This document shows, piece after piece, positions 58,614 to 64,000 of a DNA stretch of 64,000 bases. The position numbers were made by a program, and so were the translations under genes. The first letter of the stretch is position 1. Each line of letters begins with the position of its first letter. The notes under the pieces were generated by a model. That model made no database searches, was not told the origin of the DNA, and was given only the letters and a program-made list of their open reading frames with translations. This DNA is from Tigriopus japonicus (Eukaryota > Arthropoda > Copepoda > Harpacticoida > Harpacticidae), in contig CM021319.1 of the NCBI GenBank assembly GCA_010645155.1, positions 7,695,130 through 7,759,129 of the forward strand, read 5' to 3'.

Positions 58614-61600
58614 GAAGTGCGTATAGCCTCCTTGGTCTTGGGGTCGCTCGTCTTCTCAGCTCCTTAATTCTCCTCGGCTGCAAAGCTGTCATCGCTAGCC
58701 CAAACAACAAAAGCGACCCTTTGCAACAAACAACAACCTTCGTCACCACGCTACAACCAACCAATTGCCAATCCTCAATTTGACCCTTCTTAACTAAATC
58801 TCTCACAATTGCTGGTTTCAGGTAGTGCCACAGAGATCGGTGACGGGTGACATGGCTGCCGTGGCTGCTATTCTACGGACGCAACAACAACCACTACCAT
58901 CACCGACCATCCAACCAATCACTATGACTGTCGTTGTTGTACGAAGTCTTGGTCGTCACCGGAGAGACCTAAGCAATCTCAGCACTCCAACTAACCCGAG
59001 GCTTTAGTCTCTAGTACTTGCTCGATAATAAAAGAATTGAACAACACTCTGTACAGTAAGGTGCTCATAGTGAGAGGGGGAGAAAGACACAGAGAGAACC
59101 AACTAACTTGGTAGGGTGAACAAACGACGCTCGACGAACAAAACTGAAAAGGTGGTGGCTATTGGGATTGTTGTAGGGGTCGCATTGCTCGTTATAGGTG
59201 CTCTACCATCATAGGTTGAAGAGGTGGAGAAGGTAAATTATCCTTTTCCTGTTGTTGGATTTATTTCCAATTCTGAGAAGCCCTCGCTCGCTCTCTAGCC
59301 TCTCTTTGTTTGGGTGGGAAAAATCGGCAGAGATCACCTTTCTCAGGAGGAATGGCCTTTCGCCAAGCTCGATGGACGCTCGTAGAACTATCATATTAAT
59401 AACTGGGCAGCACGACATATTAATTAGGGGGTCATCACCGCAATCCGGTCACATCGAATCAGAGCAAGGTACGGAGGAAATTCGTCTTGACAAGCTCCTC
59501 GCAGGTTTTTTCGTGCCCTACTTGACATGCCTTTTAAAGCTAACGATCTTTTTGAGGGCATATATTTTCCTCAGGCAATTGAATGTGGTCGAGGCAAAAT
59601 TGGGCAGTGACCTTGCTCCGCAAAAGGGAAAACCATGTCTTTTTGGAGTCAAACCGATCAAGCTCAATGCGAATAGCGTTGGAAATGGAAAACAACGTGT
59701 CGTCTTCTCCATAGATCAACATGAAAGGGAGTCTCATGGCCCTTCTTCTTCTATTGTAAACGGGGAGTTGAGCAACATCTTGGGTGTTTGTCAGAAATGA
59801 ATAATGACTGAGGGCGTGTCACTCAAGTGATATCTTGTAATGGGTTGTTTGGTGCCAACCAAGTGATTTCTGATGATAAAAACACTCCGCCATCATGCTA
59901 TCAATTTGAGATTTCGAATGGCTAGAGGCACAGGAGTAGTAATAAACTGCTCATAGTGGTGGGCTCTTGACTCTCTTGTCGTTACACATCCACATCTGGG
60001 AAGATTTTTCCTCCCCGTAATTTTCATGAGGGAGGCAAAAACCGACGATGCCAAAAAATGTACTCATGACACACCAACAGTTCAGAACACTACTACTCAT
60101 GTACTCGGGTCTGAATCTCTGTGGCTCTCTCGTCCACCTCTTATTTACTCGGAGCTCGGATTTCGAACCAAGTCCTGCTCAAATTCAGCATTTTTTCACA
60201 CGAAATCTCCCGAAGGAGGAACACGACAAGTTTGTTCGGCTACCGAATGTCCGTGGAATCGCTAGTACATGGCACAACAAGCTGTAAATTGAAACCCCTT
60301 TTTTCTGAGCCAGTGCTCTGCTCTTAGGGAGTACCTAGGCTATCATCATCATCTTTCGCGGAGAAAACGAGGGTTGGAAAAAGATCATGATGATGATGGT
60401 GATGATGCTCAGGGGAAAATGATCCCTTTCCATGTTCGAGCTCAATAACAACACGAGTGTTTAAACTGGGTCTAAACATAAACATGCAAGATTTGAGTAG
60501 AATGGCGGGCCATGAGACACTACGAACACAAAATACAACAGACCCTCGAAGAGACCCGTTCAAATACAATTTAGAAACAGCTCTTTGGCGAGCAGAGGTT
60601 TGGAACGGGAGTGTAGAAAGACTTTGTAGTACGCTCATGAAGGTTTGGATGCAAGTAATGGCATCATCAACATGATGGTTAACTTGAAATGACTTTAGGA
60701 GCTCCTTCAATAAGTGTAAGGTAGTGCTGCTACACATGGTACGTGAATATCACTGTATTGCATTGCGCGAGACTCATCCAAGCGTGAGATGGAAATACCA
60801 TCACCACTCTTCGTCTTGTAATGTACTACAACCACCACCACTAATAATGAATGACTTCAAAAAATTCACACATTGACGACAGCCTTGAGCCCAAATTTGT
60901 CAGACTGCATCCAAAACCAAACATATTGTGCAAAGGTTGAAAAAGCCATCTCGATATGCCAGTCAGATGGTTCAACAGTGTGCGTAACTAGTGGTGGTGT
61001 ATCGACCGTGGCTATGATAGAACCTGTGGTATAATGGGCTGTAGAAGGTTATCCATCGTTTGAAATGACACTCAGGGCATTGTGAAGGATCAAGTTATCA
61101 TCCTCACGATAAAAACATTATTACCTTGGGAGAGTAAAAATGATAAGGTTGGTGATGGTGATGACCAAAAATGACCAGAGATTTGCAAATCACCTCCCGA
61201 ACTTCCAAGCAAGGACTCATGACCACACCATCGTCATCGCCGTCGTAATAATTATTATAATCCAATGGTACAGCTCAGGCGACTTTACTCTTTGCCTTTG
61301 AATATGACGTACACTCGTCATTATGACATGAATGCTCAAAGTGACCTTGGCCAAAGCTCTAGAGTGATGCCAATTAAATCCCAAACTTGCAAGCAGGTAG
61401 GCATTGACGATGACCCACCGCATCCAATAGCAGGGCTTGAAGTAATGATAAAATACTAATCAGAACCAGTTTCCACTACCATGAAACGATGGCAGCTGAG
61501 ATTAGTTGGCGATAGTTTTCATTTAATTGCCACCATTGCCGATCCAACATGCAGAGAAGCATCAGTTGGTGGCATTTTGTTTCTTTTGGAAACAATTCTT

Positions 61601-63055
61601 CAACTAGGGCAATTCATGATGAAGGTTTGTGCTCGAGCCCTACTCACTCACCACTACACTAGGCCAACAACATGCATGATTCGACATGGGAAAAATCCCG
61701 GTTTTGGACACAAAACACAGATTCTTTGCTAACAAATGAAAGCTAATTGAAGGAGAATAGATAGATCGCGCCTAGCCCAGAGAACACCGTACAAAATCAA
61801 CCTAGATCGATTCCTTTTGGCGCTCGTTCATTTAACATTTCTGGTCGTGTCTTACCGGATATAATGAAGATACAAAGAGATTGGCGATATGTGAATATGG
61901 TCGGCAGAGAGCCGGGAGAACGCCAAGATTTCGAACTCCCCATGATGATTCTGTTGGAGGGAACTAGTTTCTTCACTCTTTCACCCTCATTAAGTCTCCG
62001 GGGAGAGGCTTCCGGCACAGAAAACACTGTTTTATCACTCACAGAAACTTCACCGAGGGAAGAATCACTGATTGGAAAGATGTTCTAATGAATCACAACA
62101 GCCACAACTTCATAACAGTATTCGGAATGGGAAGGTGGCAGAAATATTCTCCGGATCGATCTCCACTTAGGTTTCTTTACGGGCGAGCACCTGAGACGAC
62201 TGACAAGGCTGCTTCTGCCCAAGAACGACGATCCTCAGCGAGTCGGATGACAAGGAGGGCAATGGCGAGCACAAGGCAATCACCACCGACACCCAGATGG
62301 ATGGTGCCAAGGGTAGGGACCAGGGACTAGCAGGGATGATGCCGGGCCAAGAACAAGAAGACTATCCACGAGGAGCTCATGAAATGGTGTTGGAAATGGC
62401 CAAGAAGCGAGCGCTCCAGACTTCAACCACTCGCTCAATCTCGCACACGCACGGGGAGATCTTGGAGGAGGGCAAAATTCCCGAGCGGGATGGAAGATCA
62501 CCCCGGGCTCTGGCACTGCCGTTTTCAACCTCTAGCTTGAACGCGTCCAAACGTGGCCCGCTACCATGGACATCCAATGCAATACCTGAGGGGGAGAGAG
62601 TCAAGTCAAGTTCCCGAGTGAGCTCGAGAAGTGGTTCCCGAAGTAGTTGATGTTGGAGTTGAAGTAAGTATGGAGTAATGAAATGGAGGGAGAAATGAAG
62701 TGGAGGTGGAAATGAAGTCGAGTCGACGAGAGTCGGTAGAGAAGGTTTGGCTGGTAGGAGCGCGAGGAAACGAGCTGATCCACCTTTTGGGGGCAAAAGA
62801 AAGAGGGAAAGATGGATTGCGCAAACCCGCCACAGGTTTGTTATTTTTTTCCCAGAAAGGACTACTCACTAAGATCAAAGTGGCTTGGGCTTGGTAACCG
62901 GTTGAGTGGTTGGTTGGTTGGTGGGTGAGTGGGTTGGCACTTGGCAGACATGGAAAGGAAAGAAGAAAAAGAAATGGAAGGTAAAGACGAGGGTGAACTC
63001 TCAACCAAGCCGGGCAGACATGCCACAGGTTGTTAGTGGACGTCGTCGACGACGA

Positions 63056-63080
63056 CAACAACAGCAACAACAACAACAAC
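63056..63080. repeat. (CAA)n microsatellite
   Basis: CAA units with one CAG, next to a GTCGTCGACGACGAC palindromic stretch. Confidence 0.9.
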
Positions 63081-64000
63081 GAAACGGGGATGGCTGATAG
63101 AGAGGATGGTTGGTTGGAAGGGATTCAAATGACCCCTGACAATTGGGCCAGCATTGAAAAAAAACCTAGGACTGACAATCGGTAAATGGGTAGTATCTAG
63201 CGGATCTTTGCCTTGGCTATCGTACTGATGTTAAGTAAACTGGAAGGGACTCGCTTTTAGGATTGGGCTGTCAATGGGTACTTTATCTTTTTTCACAACA
63301 TCCAACTAACTAGGAAATAGTGTGACCATATTTTTCCCGGCTGTTAAACCACAATTTGAAATGAAAATCGCCAAATTTCAGCGTTATGGTTTATGAAACA
63401 AAAAAATCATAAAAAATGAAATGACTCATGAAGTCTTCATAGCGACTTGTCACTGGGTTAAAATTTAATGAAATGTGATGTCCTTTTTATTTTTACTCAT
63501 GTACTTGTTTTGCATTTTAGCACTATTTTGGATTTTTTTTGGCTATCTTACTCCACTTTTCTGTACTCATTTTTCTTACTAAGAAATAAAAAAATACACA
63601 AAAAAGATCTTGCCCAAAACACTGGAAAATCTGGGGCTTTTGTTTGTGATGATTGAGTCGTACTTTTTTAGCGTTAAAATCCGGGGAAAGTAACGTCCAT
63701 TGTTAGCAGACAATTTTTCTTTTTTCCTTCTAACTCACAAATGGAGGTTCCGAGAGTAAATAATGGGTTTTGACTGCACGTTTAAACCTCAGCTCTGTTC
63801 TAAAAGTTGTTCAACTTCAAAGGTCTGGCGTGAAGTGATAACTTCGGCCCCGATATCAAAATAATATTTCTGGACCTTTAACGCCTATGAAATGTCCAAA
63901 TATTTTAACGAAATCTTCAAGATCTTTTCAATGCAAGAATCACTCAGTTTGTTGCCGAAATTGGTCACGAGACACTTGGAGCATCATTTCAACCGACTTT

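Larger units (their letters stand above)
54071..64000. other. Non-coding, repeat-rich 10-kb tail
   Basis: No gene supported. Simple repeats are frequent. Frames such as 57272-57823 (-), 59252-59800 (+), 60324-60737 (-) and 62297-62796 (both strands) are open but show no domains, no signal plus splice logic and low-complexity composition. Likely 5' regulatory sequence or intron of echinoid or of a gene beyond the window. Confidence 0.4.

Noticed and set aside
59252..59800. 182-codon plus-strand frame
   Set aside because: No domain, overlaps a more protein-like minus frame, and lies in a repeat-rich non-coding region.

Overview
The window looks like arthropod nuclear DNA, most likely from a crustacean and plausibly a copepod. 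The reasons are an Echinoid-type adhesion gene, a Trithorax gene that carries the nuclear-receptor-like zinc finger known from arthropod Trx, a NinaB-like carotenoid oxygenase, an arthropod-type sugar transporter, mostly short introns (about 55-110 bp) and TATA/TCAGT core promoters. The species assignment is inference. Most genes are spliced, so coding models were built by joining open frames at GT/AG sites and checking that the phases agree.

Left part (1-12 kb), compact: a three-exon neuropeptide precursor (908-2143, +) with three YIRFamide peptides; a single-exon fatty-acid elongase (2825-3646, -); a two-exon four-membrane-segment protein (4804-5797, -); an eight-exon SLC2-type sugar transporter (6589-10442, -) whose large intron holds a non-autonomous hAT-like transposon with an 8-bp target duplication; and an NPC2/ML-domain lipid-binding protein (10748-11567, -).

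Centre (12.9-25.7 kb): one large trithorax/KMT2 gene on +, eight coding exons, about 3583 residues. Besides the expected NR-like zinc finger, CXXC, PHD1-3, bromodomain remnant, ePHD, FYRN, Taspase1 site, FYRC, WDR5-binding motif and SET, it contains a methyl-CpG-binding-type domain and a complete forkhead domain. I know of neither in a KMT2 protein. An extra 3' terminal exon with its own poly(A) signals predicts a short form without SET. This gene is the main discovery candidate. An Atonal-family bHLH gene (25861-27027, -) converges on it.

Right part, sparse: a weak small-gene candidate (27610-28096, -), a long gene-poor stretch, a small secreted Ala/Gln-rich protein with a clear TATA/Inr promoter (35330-35689, -), a tiny secreted peptide (37403-37627, -), a single-exon carotenoid cleavage oxygenase (38856-40655, +) and echinoid (42362 to at least 49062, -; possibly from 54070). 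The last 10-15 kb is non-coding as far as I can see, with many trinucleotide and tetranucleotide repeats. It is probably intron or 5' flank of echinoid.

The genes do not form one pathway. Common themes are chromatin and neural regulation (trx, atonal-type bHLH, YIRFamide), lipid/carotenoid handling (elongase, ML protein, carotenoid oxygenase) and epithelial adhesion (echinoid).
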